From: Bog-473 sp963779735
GTDB lineage: Bacteria > Actinomycetota > Acidimicrobiia > Acidimicrobiales > RAAP-2
Direction of reading: 5' to 3'
Assembly: GCA_963779735.1 (NCBI GenBank)
Contig: CAVZZJ010000007.1
Location: 248,001 to 312,000 of the forward strand
Length of the DNA: 64,000 nt
A program made the translations under genes and the position numbers. The notes beneath the pieces were generated by a model. That model saw only the letters and a list, made by a program, of their open reading frames with translations. It was not told the DNA's origin and searched no databases. The number at the start of each line of letters is the position of its first letter. The stretch's first letter is position 1. This document shows positions 18,444-26,315 of the stretch, in pieces.

Positions 18444-18545
18444 GGCTCGCCATGGTACGCCGGGTGGCCGCTCCCCCCCGACGTTCTGGGCTGCGCCTTT
18501 CGTGGGGTGCGCGGCCCAGGTGGGGAGGTTCGGTATCGTCGGGGC

Positions 18546-19358
18546 GTGACATATGCGGTCTCGACGCCCACCTTCGAGGGCCCCATCGACCTCTTGCTGC
18601 ACCTGGTCTCCTCCCACGAAGTCGACGTGCTCGACATCCCCCTGCTGCCCATCGTCGACGGGTTTGTGCGTGTCCTGACCGAGCAGCGCGACCAGATCGA
18701 CTTCAACCAGCTGTCGGAGTTCTTGCTGGTGGCGGCCATTCTCGTCGAGCTCAAGTCGCAGAAGCTGCTTCCCGGCCGGGAGGGCGCCGAAGAGGAAGAC
18801 GAGCTGATCGGATGGGAGGAGCGCGACCTCCTGCTGGCCCGCCTGCTCGAATGCCGGGCCTACGCCGCAGCCGCCGACGTCTTCGTGGCCCTGGCCGAGC
18901 AGGCGGCCCGGTCCGTGCCGCGGGAGGTCGGGCTTCCCGAGGGCTTCGCCGTCCACGCCCCCGACCTGCTGGCGGGCACCACGCCCGAAGACCTGGCCCA
19001 GGCCTACCTACGCGGCGCGGCCGAGCGACCGGTCCCACGGGTCGACCTCTCCCACGTCACCGTCGACACCGTCTCGGTGGCCGAGGCCGTCTCGGCCCTG
19101 ATCGCCATGCCGAGGGACCGCCGCGCCACGTCGTTCCGCGTGCTGGTCGAGGAGTGCACCACCCGCATTGAGGTCATCGTGCAGTTCCTGGCCCTGTTGG
19201 AGCTGTGCAAGATGGGGAGGGTCACCCTCGGGCAGGGACGGACGTTCGGGGACATGCAGATCGACTGGCTGGAGACCGACGGCGTCCTGGCCGGGGTGGC
19301 CAGCGGGCTCGGCCTGGGCGAACTGGGCGGGTTCGAGATCGACGACTACGAGGGTTGA
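18546..19358 (+). CDS. scpA: Segregation and condensation protein A
   Basis: A 270-residue kleisin subunit of the SMC-ScpAB condensin. The N-terminus STPTFEGPIDLLLHLVSSHEVDVLDIPL is diagnostic, and the C-terminal winged-helix segment FLALLELCKMGRVTLGQ binds the SMC head. GTG 18546 is chosen as it gives the usual lead before FEGPIDLLL. scpB follows after six bases. Confidence 0.95.
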   Translation: MTYAVSTPTFEGPIDLLLHLVSSHEVDVLDIPLLPIVDGFVRVLTEQRDQIDFNQLSEFLLVAAILVELKSQKLLPGREGAEEEDELIGWEERDLLLARLLECRAYAAAADVFVALAEQAARSVPREVGLPEGFAVHAPDLLAGTTPEDLAQAYLRGAAERPVPRVDLSHVTVDTVSVAEAVSALIAMPRDRRATSFRVLVEECTTRIEVIVQFLALLELCKMGRVTLGQGRTFGDMQIDWLETDGVLAGVASGLGLGELGGFEIDDYEG

Positions 19359-19364
19359 GGGACG

Positions 19365-19964
19365 ATGGAGCGTGACGAGCTCGGGCGAGCGATAGAGGCC
19401 ATCTTGTTGGTTGCGGTGGAGCCGGTGCCCCCCGGTCTGCTGGCGGAGCTGCTGGAAGAGCCCGTCGAGCAGGTGGAGGGGGCGCTGGAGCGGTTGGGCG
19501 CCGGCTATGAGGCCGAGAACCGGGGCTTCGTGCTCGCTCGGATCGCCGGGGGGGCCCGCCTGCAGACGAACCCGGACCTGGCTCCCTACGTCGAGCGGTT
19601 CGCCAACCGGGACGTCTCCCACCGGCTCTCGACGGCCGCGCTCGAGACCCTGGCCATCGTGGCCTACCGCCAGCCCGTCTCGCGGGCCCAGATCTCCTCC
19701 CTGCGGGGGGTCAACGTCGACGGCGTGACCAGGCTCCTCGAACAGCGTGGCTACATAGAGGTGGTGGGGCGGGCGGAGGGCCCGGGACAGCCCGCGCTCT
19801 ACGGCACCACCGATCTGTTCTTGGAGCGCCTGGGCATGAACTCGCTGGCCCAGCTGCCTCCGGTGGAGGACTTCCTCCCCGGACCCGAGGTGGCCGCCGA
19901 GCTGGAGCTGGACCTTCAGGCCGCCCTGGGTGTGATGGGAGAGGTGGGACCCGACGACGCCTGA
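19365..19964 (+). CDS. scpB: Segregation and condensation protein B
   Basis: A 199-residue protein with two winged-helix domains that dimerises and binds ScpA. Characteristic segments are AIEAILLVAVEPVPP, STAALETLAIVAYRQPVSRAQ and the GRAEGPGQPALYGTTDLFLERLG region. ATG 19365 lies six bases after scpA; rluB follows nine bases after its stop. The scpA-scpB-rluB order is widely conserved. Confidence 0.95.
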   Translation: MERDELGRAIEAILLVAVEPVPPGLLAELLEEPVEQVEGALERLGAGYEAENRGFVLARIAGGARLQTNPDLAPYVERFANRDVSHRLSTAALETLAIVAYRQPVSRAQISSLRGVNVDGVTRLLEQRGYIEVVGRAEGPGQPALYGTTDLFLERLGMNSLAQLPPVEDFLPGPEVAAELELDLQAALGVMGEVGPDDA

Positions 19965-19973
19965 GGGCCGGTG

Positions 19974-20708
19974 ATGACCGACGCGGCGACGACGAGCGGC
20001 GAGCGCCTGCAGAAGGTCCTGGCCCGGGCCGGGCAGGGATCCCGCCGGGTCTGCGAGGAGCTGATCGCCGAGGGCCGCGTGACCGTGAACGGCGAGGTCG
20101 CCATCCTGGGCCGCCGGGTGGACGTGGCGACGGCCCGCGTCGAGGTGGACGGGATCTTGCTGCCCGTGGCGCCCGACCTCGTCTACTACCTCTTGAACAA
20201 GCCCGGCGGCGTCATCGCCACGTCGGTCGACCCCCACGGGCGCCCGACCGTGATGGACCTGGTGCCGGACGAGCCGCGCGTCTTTTCGGTGGGCCGGCTC
20301 GACCAGGACACCGAGGGCCTCTTGATCCTGACCAACGACGGCGCCCTGGCCCAGCTGCTCGCCCATCCCTCGCACGGCGTGGACAAGGAGTACGTGGTCG
20401 AGGTCGAGGGCGGCACCCCGGCCCCCGGCGCCCTGCGCCGGCTCCGCCAGGGCGTCGAGCTCCACGACGGTCCCACCGCCCCCGCCGCCGTGGGGGTCCT
20501 GGCCCCCGGGGTGCTGCGTATCGTGATCCATGAGGGCAAGAACCGGCAGGTGCGCCGGATGTGCGACGCCATCGGCCACCCCGTTCGACGGCTGGTGCGC
20601 ACACGGATCGGCCCGCTCCGTGACACCGGCCTCGCCCCCGGGCAGTGGCGCCCGTTGGCTGCCCCCGAGGTCCGGGCCCTGGCGGGCGCAGCGGGGCGCC
20701 CCTCCTGA
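19974..20708 (+). CDS. rluB: 23S rRNA pseudouridine synthase (RluB/RsuA family)
   Basis: A 244-residue pseudouridine synthase with an N-terminal S4 domain (ERLQKVLARAGQGSRRVCEELIAEGRV) and the catalytic motif GRLDQDTEGLLILTNDG, whose Asp (about residue 110) is the nucleophile. Further family marks are YYLLNKPGGV and the C-terminal HEGKNRQVRRM. ATG 19974 is preferred over the overlapping GTG 19971. Confidence 0.94.
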   Translation: MTDAATTSGERLQKVLARAGQGSRRVCEELIAEGRVTVNGEVAILGRRVDVATARVEVDGILLPVAPDLVYYLLNKPGGVIATSVDPHGRPTVMDLVPDEPRVFSVGRLDQDTEGLLILTNDGALAQLLAHPSHGVDKEYVVEVEGGTPAPGALRRLRQGVELHDGPTAPAAVGVLAPGVLRIVIHEGKNRQVRRMCDAIGHPVRRLVRTRIGPLRDTGLAPGQWRPLAAPEVRALAGAAGRPS

Positions 20709-20830
20709 AGGCCCCTTCCGACGGGGGCCGCCCCTCGGCGACGCCGGCGTGCGCACCTGCGGTGGCCGCTCCAGCGTTGGGCGAGCGTTGGGAGGGAGTT
20801 CGGTCAGCGTTGCGCCCGATTCCGTACAGT

Positions 20831-20892
20831 CTTGTGGGAGTTCGACCCTGTCTTGTGGGAGTTTGACACTGTCTTGTAGGAGTTCGACCGGA
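20831..20892. repeat. 21-bp tandem repeat (three units)
   Basis: Three head-to-tail copies of CTTGTGGGAGTTCGACCCTG-like units with exact 21-bp period (20831, 20852, 20873), diverging at a few positions. They lie in the 285-bp interval between rluB and a membrane-protein gene. Two-turn spacing on one DNA face would suit a protein-binding array. No other feature is seen in this interval. Confidence 0.85.
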
Positions 20893-20993
20893 CGTCGGGG
20901 TTCGGGCTCGCCAGCACAGGCCGACGAATCGGGTGGTCGCGGCCATCGCGGCTCTTCGAACGAGCACCCGGGAGAGGCCGGAGCCAAAGGACG

Positions 20994-21734
20994 ATGGGAC
21001 CGATTGACGCAGTCACACTGAGCGGATCCGGCAGGGGGTTGGTGGTGCTCGGCCTCATGCTCGGCCTCCTGGTCCTCAACTTCTTCGCCGTGACCAAAAT
21101 CGTCACCAAGGCCGGTTACTCCTACCGGTGGATCTACGTGCCCCTCACGTCGGTGGTCCTGTGGTGCGCCAGCTTCGTCCTCCTGGCCCTCGACGTGAAG
21201 ACCGTCGTCTTCGACGGCTCCACCGTGTCGGTGCCGGCGAGCCTGGGAAACTTCTTCGTCTTGCAAGCCCTCGACTTCGTGAGCATCTTCGTCACCTGGG
21301 TGTTCTTCATCATCTTCGCCTTCTCGACCTGGCCGGTGTCCGGCGGACGGGGTGGGTCCCCGGTGCCCCCTCCAGGCGCACCCGGCTCGCCGTTCCCGCG
21401 CCAGCGGCCCGTGCCCGTACCGGTCGGCGCGCCGGCGGGGAGACCCGGTGGCCCGGGCCCCGGGCCCGTTGCGCCGACGTCCGCGCCGCCGCCCTCACCC
21501 GGGCCGGGCATCATGAGCGGTGCCCCCGTGTCGGCGCCCCAACCCGGGAGCACGTCCGACGTCATCTACTGCAGTTGGTGCGGGAAGGAGCGGGCCGTCA
21601 ACGCCCAGGCCATCCACCACTGCGGCTCCATGGAGCGGCCCGCCGCCTTCTGCATGGGTTGCGGCGCACCGCTTCAGGACGGTGCGCCCGGCTGTGCCTC
21701 GTGCGGCACTCCGGCGACCGAGCTGTCGCGCTGA
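20994..21734 (+). CDS. Membrane protein with proline-rich linker and C-terminal zinc ribbons
   Basis: A 246-residue protein. Three transmembrane segments occupy residues about 12-110. A Pro/Gly-rich low-complexity linker spans 115-185. The C-terminus has two zinc-ribbon-like CxxC pairs (YCSWCGKE, and CMGCGAPL with CASCGTP). An AAAGGACG Shine-Dalgarno precedes ATG 20994. Such architecture is common in actinobacterial envelope proteins of unknown role; the zinc ribbons would face the cytoplasm if the termini do. I do not recognise a named family. Confidence 0.75.
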   Translation: MGPIDAVTLSGSGRGLVVLGLMLGLLVLNFFAVTKIVTKAGYSYRWIYVPLTSVVLWCASFVLLALDVKTVVFDGSTVSVPASLGNFFVLQALDFVSIFVTWVFFIIFAFSTWPVSGGRGGSPVPPPGAPGSPFPRQRPVPVPVGAPAGRPGGPGPGPVAPTSAPPPSPGPGIMSGAPVSAPQPGSTSDVIYCSWCGKERAVNAQAIHHCGSMERPAAFCMGCGAPLQDGAPGCASCGTPATELSR

Positions 21735-21762
21735 ACCAACCGCCGCTTGTCCGAGCGCACAC

Positions 21763-21842
21763 TTCCTGTGCATATTCCTGTGCATATCCCTGTGCATATT
21801 CCTGTGAATATTCCTGTGCATATTCCTGTGTGTGCATATTCC
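21763..21842. repeat. 12-bp tandem repeats upstream of an ArsR regulator
   Basis: Six near-identical 12-bp units of TTCCTGTGCATA start at 21763, 21775, 21787, 21799, 21811 and 21823, plus a TTCC stub. The third and fourth carry one substitution each; the sixth has an extra TGTG. The array is AT-rich against a GC-rich background and ends next to a TTGACA box in front of the ArsR gene. It could be an operator array or a phase-variable promoter spacer. Confidence 0.92.
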
Positions 21843-21872
21843 TTGACAGACATATAACCGGTGGGGCATTCT
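21843..21872 (+). promoter_or_regulatory. Candidate promoter for the ArsR/SRPBCC pair
   Basis: A perfect TTGACA at 21843-21848 is followed after 18 bases by CATTCT (21867-21872), a weak -10. A start site about seven bases on would fall at GTG 21879, implying a leaderless transcript. The 12-bp repeat array abuts it upstream. Confidence 0.4.
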
Positions 21873-22196
21873 CACTCGGTGAACACGCTCGTCGCCCTGG
21901 AGGTCTTGGCCGAACCCCATCGCCGGGCCATTCTCGAGCTCCTGAGGGACGGAGAGAGGCCGGTGGGGGAGCTGGTCGATCGCCTGGGGGTGAGCCAGCC
22001 CGCCGTGTCCAAACACCTCCGGGTACTCAAGGAGGCCGGCCTCGTCGAGTCTCGCGCCGAGGCACAACGCCGCCTGTACCGGATCAGCCCGGCGCCGTTG
22101 GAAGCCCTCGACGACTGGCTGCAGCCCTATCGGCGGTTCTGGACGGGTCATCTGAATCAACTCGAGTCCCATCTCTCCCGAAGGAGGACGAAATGA
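21861..22196 (+). CDS. ArsR-family winged-helix regulator
   Basis: A 111-residue transcriptional regulator: LAEPHRRAILELLRDGERPVGELVDRLGVSQPAVSKHLRVLKEAGLV is a canonical ArsR winged helix-turn-helix. No metal-binding Cys motif is present. This subgroup is usually paired with an SRPBCC/AHSA1 gene, as here. The start could be GTG 21861 or GTG 21879; neither has a Shine-Dalgarno, and the promoter geometry favours the latter. Its stop overlaps the next ATG (ATGA), with AAGGAGG inside its last codons serving the next gene. Confidence 0.9.
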   Translation: MGHSHSVNTLVALEVLAEPHRRAILELLRDGERPVGELVDRLGVSQPAVSKHLRVLKEAGLVESRAEAQRRLYRISPAPLEALDDWLQPYRRFWTGHLNQLESHLSRRRTK

Positions 22197-22705
22197 CCGA
22201 TGCGACCGTCGTCACGGGGGGAGATCGGCCGGCCGTGCGCCTCGAACGCCGGCTCGCCGATCCGCCGCCAGTGGTGTGGCAGGCGCTGACCGATCGGGAG
22301 CAGCTCCGTTCATGGTTCCCCTGCGACGTGGTGGTGGCCAATGGCCGGTGGGAGGTCGGGGCGGCCATCTCGTTCCACTTCCCAGCCGAGGTGATCGACA
22401 TGACGCTCAGCGGGGAGGTCCTCACCGTCGACGAGCCAAACGAGCTCGCCTTCAGCTGGGGAGAGGAGGTTCTCCGTTTCGAGCTCGTCGCCACGGAGGG
22501 TGGAACTCGGTTGGTCCTCACCGACGAGCTGCCACCATCAGCCGCCGCCCGCAACGCCACGGGGTGGGACACGTGCCTCGACCGGCTGGTCGGACTCGCT
22601 CCCTCCGCCAAAGCGTGGCGGCCGCGCTTCGAGCTCTACGTGAAGGTGTTCGAGCCGCTCCTCGGCCCCCAGGACGGCCCGCCGGCCGGCTACAAGGGGG
22701 AGTAG
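22193..22705 (+). CDS. SRPBCC (AHSA1-like) domain protein
   Basis: A 170-residue protein of the START/AHSA1-like superfamily. It begins with the ligand-cavity pattern VRLERRLADPPPVVWQALTDREQLRSWFPCDV and has the later GEVLTVDEPNELAFSWGEE strands. It is coupled to the ArsR gene by an ATGA overlap and a strong AAGGAGG. ArsR/AHSA1 pairs are widespread; the ligand is unknown. The last residues (GPPAGYKGE) run directly into an mscL remnant, so the native C-terminus may have been altered by the same deletion. Confidence 0.88.
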   Translation: MTDATVVTGGDRPAVRLERRLADPPPVVWQALTDREQLRSWFPCDVVVANGRWEVGAAISFHFPAEVIDMTLSGEVLTVDEPNELAFSWGEEVLRFELVATEGGTRLVLTDELPPSAAARNATGWDTCLDRLVGLAPSAKAWRPRFELYVKVFEPLLGPQDGPPAGYKGE

Positions 22706-23034
22706 CCGCTCTCATTGCGGTCGGCCTGGTGGTCGGCCTGGGATTCAGCACGCTCATAAAGGCGTTCACCGACAACGTCATCACGCCGGTCGTCAACGTG
22801 GCCGGTGGCGGGGGAGCCGGATCGAGCGGGCTCGGATGGACGATCAACGGCCAACGGATCGACCTGGGGGCCTTCATCGCCGCGGTGGTCTACTTCATCA
22901 TCTTCATGGCCGTGATCTACTTCGTCCTCGTCGTCCCCTACCGGATCTACGCCGGCCGGCCCGTGGCTCACACCGGTTGCCGCAGCTACTGTGGGCCGAT
23001 CCAGGCCACAGGCGCCTGTCGAGATGGGAGATGA
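22702..23034 (+). pseudogene. mscL: 5'-truncated large-conductance mechanosensitive channel
   Basis: The frame encodes ALIAVGLVVGLGFSTLIKAF followed by TDNVITPVVN, an extracellular loop, and a second transmembrane segment AAVVYFIIFMAVIYFVLVVPYR. It ends with a Cys pattern (GCRSYCGPIQATGAC) like the MscL C-terminal zinc-ribbon variant. The first 14-17 residues, including the RGN motif of the cytoplasmic N-helix, and a plausible start codon are missing. The sequence abuts the end of the SRPBCC gene. A deletion joining the two genes is the simplest reading. Initiation at an internal GTG would give a channel lacking most of TM1's start. Confidence 0.65.
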
Positions 23035-23036
23035 CC

Positions 23037-23342
23037 ATGGACTATGTGGCTCTGCTGCGCTATCGCTCCTCCACCACCAGTGCAGAGCGGGACGCGGCGC
23101 TCGTGCGCAGGACGGCCTGGCAGTACCCCAAGGCGATCCAACCGATCGCCGAGTACTGGCCCCAATCCGGCGATGTCCAGGTGGTCTCCATCTTCAGCAC
23201 GGACGACGTCGCCGCGCTCATGGAGCTGGAGTTCGAGTGGAGCGACGTCTTCGACATCGACATTTCGCCGGCGGTCTCCTCCGAGGAGGGTCTGCGCATC
23301 GGGCCCGAGGTCTTCGGCCGCCTGCACCGCCTGCAGCAGTAG
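23037..23342 (+). CDS. Small DUF3303-like protein
   Basis: A 101-residue soluble protein starting MDYVALLRYRSSTTSAERDA. The pattern of an N-terminal strand, a helix with a conserved Trp-x-Tyr-Pro, then VQVVSIFSTDDVAALMELEFEW resembles dimeric alpha/beta-barrel DUF3303 proteins; this assignment is tentative. ATG 23037 sits six bases after GGGAG; ATG 23031 is an overlapping alternative. Confidence 0.65.
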   Translation: MDYVALLRYRSSTTSAERDAALVRRTAWQYPKAIQPIAEYWPQSGDVQVVSIFSTDDVAALMELEFEWSDVFDIDISPAVSSEEGLRIGPEVFGRLHRLQQ

Positions 23343-23478
23343 GGGGGCGGTCCCCCCGCGGTCGTCCCGGCGCCGCCGCACGACCACTGCGGTCGCCGCC
23401 GGGACCCGGCGGCCGAGCGGCCGAGCGCGATGATGGAGCGGTGAGAGCACGAGGCCAACGCAGCGGCGCGCGGGGACA

Positions 23479-23922
23479 GTGACCGACGCGGGACCTCCCT
23501 CAGGCTGGTATCCCGACCCCGCCGGAGGGGGCGGGCAGCGCTACTGGGACGGCTCGGCCTGGACGGCGAACGTCGTGCCACCGGCGCCGCCGCCACCGCC
23601 CCCACCACCCGTCTACGGGTCCCCGCCGGGCTACGGGTCCCCGCCGGGCTACGGGTCCCCCCACTGGGCGCCCATGGCCGCTCCCGCTCGGACCAACGGG
23701 TTCGCCATTGCGTCACTGGTCTGCTCCATCACCGGCGTCCTCTTCTTCTCCATACCCTCGGTCCTCGGCGTGATCTTCGGCTTCGTCGCCCGCTCCCAGA
23801 TCCGGCGGTCCAACGGCACGCAGTCCGGCGACGGCATGGCGCTGGCCGGGGTCATCGTCGGATTCTGCGTCATCGGGTTCTGGGTGTTGGTGACGATCCT
23901 CAACCTGACGGCGAACAACTGA
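23479..23922 (+). CDS. DUF2510/DUF4190 membrane protein
   Basis: A 147-residue protein. The N-terminal GWYPDPAGGGGQRYWDGSAW is the DUF2510 motif. A Pro-rich segment with three SPPGYG-type repeats follows, then two transmembrane segments (IASLVCSITGVLFFSIPSVL and MALAGVIVGFCVIGFWVLV) typical of DUF4190. Such proteins are common in actinobacterial envelopes and lack a known biochemical role. The start is GTG 23479. Confidence 0.8.
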   Translation: MTDAGPPSGWYPDPAGGGGQRYWDGSAWTANVVPPAPPPPPPPPVYGSPPGYGSPPGYGSPHWAPMAAPARTNGFAIASLVCSITGVLFFSIPSVLGVIFGFVARSQIRRSNGTQSGDGMALAGVIVGFCVIGFWVLVTILNLTANN

Positions 23923-24022
23923 ACGGCGAGCGACCGAGCGGCGATCGACCGATCCGGCACGGCCCCAGAACGTATGCCATAGTGCTGCCGCAGCACTGAA
24001 AGGCGAGCGAAAGGTGTCTTCG

Positions 24023-24292
24023 ATGATCGGCGTCTACATCCGTCCCCCGTCCATGAGCGTCGAGCAGTACAAGAGCATTGACGAGCAGGCTCGCGCCACG
24101 GGAGTCGAGCCCAAGGGCATGAGGATGCACTCCTGCTTCGGTGAGGGTGAGGGCGTCGCCATCTTCGATGTTTGGGAGAACGAAGAGGAGTTCAACGCAT
24201 TCGCCGCCGTGCTGGGTCCGATCGTCGCCGCTGCGGGCCTCGAGCCACTCGCCCCGATGATCGTTCCCATGATCGCCTTCGAGACCGCGTAG
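24023..24292 (+). CDS. Small dimeric alpha/beta-barrel-like protein
   Basis: An 89-residue protein beginning MIGVYIRPPSMSVEQYKSI. The short-strand, helix, FDVWENEEEFNAFAAVLGPI pattern resembles antibiotic-biosynthesis-monooxygenase-like small barrels that act as dimers. ATG 24023 has AAAGG six bases upstream and is preferred to GTG 24014. It converges on the transglutaminase gene with only four bases between stops. Confidence 0.7.
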   Translation: MIGVYIRPPSMSVEQYKSIDEQARATGVEPKGMRMHSCFGEGEGVAIFDVWENEEEFNAFAAVLGPIVAAAGLEPLAPMIVPMIAFETA

Positions 24293-24296
24293 GACG

Positions 24297-26315
24297 CTAG
24301 TCCCGCCGGCGCCGCCGGCGCAGCCGCCGGGCCTCGGCAACCATCTGCCGCTGTGTGTCGCGTGGCGGCTCACGCCCCCCGTAGGCGCTGGCCTCCACCG
24401 CCACGGCCAGCCGGCCCCAGGTCGTCGATCCGCCACCGGCCAGCGCGTCGAGGACGCTCGCGTGGTGGACCAGGGTCTCCGAGGGGCGGCGGGGATGCCC
24501 GACCCGCCGGCCCGCCCGCTCCAAGCTGCGGGCGATGCGTTCCGTCCACGTCCGGGGACGGGACCGGCGCCAGCGCGCCAGGGCGGTGGCAAGGCCGGCG
24601 GCGAGCAGCACCGCGGCGACCGGCACCAAGGGCACGTGCCGCAGTGCCGCTCCGACGTAACCCAGGGCGGCGGCACCGGGGGCGGGATTGGCCAACGGGA
24701 CCACCGCGGTCGGATCGAAGCTCTGCCACCCGTAGCCCGGAAACCACACCTGGACCCAGGCGTGGGCGTCGTCGGCGCGCACCTCATAGAGATCGGTGAC
24801 CGGGTTGTAGGACCCGGGCACGTAGCCGACGGCCTCGCGGGCGGGGATGCCGAGCGACCGCAACATCACCGCCAGGGACGTGGAGATCTGCTCGCAGAAC
24901 CCGACCCGGTTGCCGAAGAGGAACTCGTCGACCGTGTCCTGGCCCGGTCGCAGCGGCGGTATGTCGGTGGAGTAGCGGGTGTGCGCACCGATCCAGGCGA
25001 TCAGGGACTCCACCCGGTCGTAGTTCGTCTTGTCGCCGGCCGTGATCGACTCCGCCAGGGCGCGGACCCGGGGATAGGGGTGGGGCAGCTCGAGGGAGGC
25101 CTCCTCCAGGCCGGACGGCAGGGCCCCGCCCGAGGCGTGGCGCAGCTGGTCGGGAGTAGGCGCCGTGACCAGGGACTCGACCGAGTAGATGGCTCCGCTT
25201 CCCAGTCCGATGGGAGACACGACGGTCCCGTCGTCGGAGAAGAACAGCTCCGACTTGGGGAACCACACCTCTCCGGCACTCTCCGCATGGAAGACGAGGT
25301 CCGCCGTGGAGCCGACCAGGTAGAAGGTCTGCAGGTCCGACTGTCCGGCGGGGACGTCCCCCTCGGGCACCGGCAGGACGAACGGGGACTGCTCCCGCAG
25401 CACATGGGAGGACCCGGACTCGGTCCAGCTCTCGCCATTCCAGCTGCTGAAGGTCTCACCGACCCAGTACGACGGGCGCTGGCTGCGGACGTACATGACC
25501 AGGGTGTGGCTCAACGATCCCCGGAGGGCCGTGTTCAAGGTGTTGGCGAATCCCAGGTAGCCCCCGACGCGGATGGCGCTGTCGGGACTCCCGGCGCGGG
25601 CCAGCTGGGACGGTGATCCGGCGTCGCCGGCGAGGGCCCCGGGGACGCCGACGGTGCCCCCGACTCCGGCCTCGGCCAGCAGGCTGACCCGCGCCGCCAC
25701 GGTCGGGGCGGGCAGGGCCAGAAAGATGGCGACCGTGGCGGTGACCACCGCGACCAGGGCCGATCCGACCCTGACCAGCGGGATCGTTCCACCACCGCTC
25801 GCCGACGTCCACATCTCGAGCAGGCCCCAGAGGCTGAAGCAGGCCCAGGCCAGCACGTAAAGGCCGAAGTCGAGGCTGATGGCCTGGGCGCCGGCGACCG
25901 CCATGAGGCCGGCCGAGGCGGCGAGCGAGAAGAGCAGATCGCGGCGGGACGGCACGTGGAAGGAGTGCACCACGAGAATCGACACCAAGAGCACCGTGAG
26001 CGGGTCCTCGACCGAGGCGATATCGAGGGCAGGGGCGCTCACCGCATGGACGAACCACACGGAGGCGGCGATGGCGGCCGCCGCGACGAGGCCCTTTACC
26101 CACCCGGGCGGTCGGGACCGGGTGAGGTAGGAGAAGGCCATGCCGAGCGTGACCAGCCCCATGGCGCCCCACGCGACCGAATCGGTCACCTCCCCCATGG
26201 CGGCGGAGGCATCGATCGCCACGATGACGGCCCCCAGGCAGGCCACCCGGAGCCGGATCGAGTGCTCCGGCGGCCCCGGCCGGTTGGCTCGGCGGAAGGC
26301 CTCCAGCGTCCTCAC
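24297..26315 (-). CDS. TgpA-like transmembrane transglutaminase
   Basis: A 672-residue membrane protein. Six hydrophobic segments fill residues about 15-210 (DUF3488-type). An extracytoplasmic transglutaminase-like domain follows with Cys in GFCEQ (about 472), His in DDAHAWVQVW (about 515) and Asp in SFDPTAV (about 533). A final membrane helix (about 560) precedes a basic cytoplasmic tail. GTG 26315 overlaps the DUF58 stop in GTGA. It is the last gene of the MoxR - DUF58 - transglutaminase operon, which in other bacteria acts in envelope protein folding or stress. The substrate is unknown. Confidence 0.9.
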   Translation of the reverse strand: MRTLEAFRRANRPGPPEHSIRLRVACLGAVIVAIDASAAMGEVTDSVAWGAMGLVTLGMAFSYLTRSRPPGWVKGLVAAAAIAASVWFVHAVSAPALDIASVEDPLTVLLVSILVVHSFHVPSRRDLLFSLAASAGLMAVAGAQAISLDFGLYVLAWACFSLWGLLEMWTSASGGGTIPLVRVGSALVAVVTATVAIFLALPAPTVAARVSLLAEAGVGGTVGVPGALAGDAGSPSQLARAGSPDSAIRVGGYLGFANTLNTALRGSLSHTLVMYVRSQRPSYWVGETFSSWNGESWTESGSSHVLREQSPFVLPVPEGDVPAGQSDLQTFYLVGSTADLVFHAESAGEVWFPKSELFFSDDGTVVSPIGLGSGAIYSVESLVTAPTPDQLRHASGGALPSGLEEASLELPHPYPRVRALAESITAGDKTNYDRVESLIAWIGAHTRYSTDIPPLRPGQDTVDEFLFGNRVGFCEQISTSLAVMLRSLGIPAREAVGYVPGSYNPVTDLYEVRADDAHAWVQVWFPGYGWQSFDPTAVVPLANPAPGAAALGYVGAALRHVPLVPVAAVLLAAGLATALARWRRSRPRTWTERIARSLERAGRRVGHPRRPSETLVHHASVLDALAGGGSTTWGRLAVAVEASAYGGREPPRDTQRQMVAEARRLRRRRRRD

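Noticed and set aside
21128..22190. Long plus-strand frame crossing the 12-bp repeats into the SRPBCC gene
   Set aside because: The segment before ATG 22193 overlaps the ArsR and zinc-ribbon genes in another frame; the strong AAGGAGG and ATGA overlap fix the SRPBCC start.
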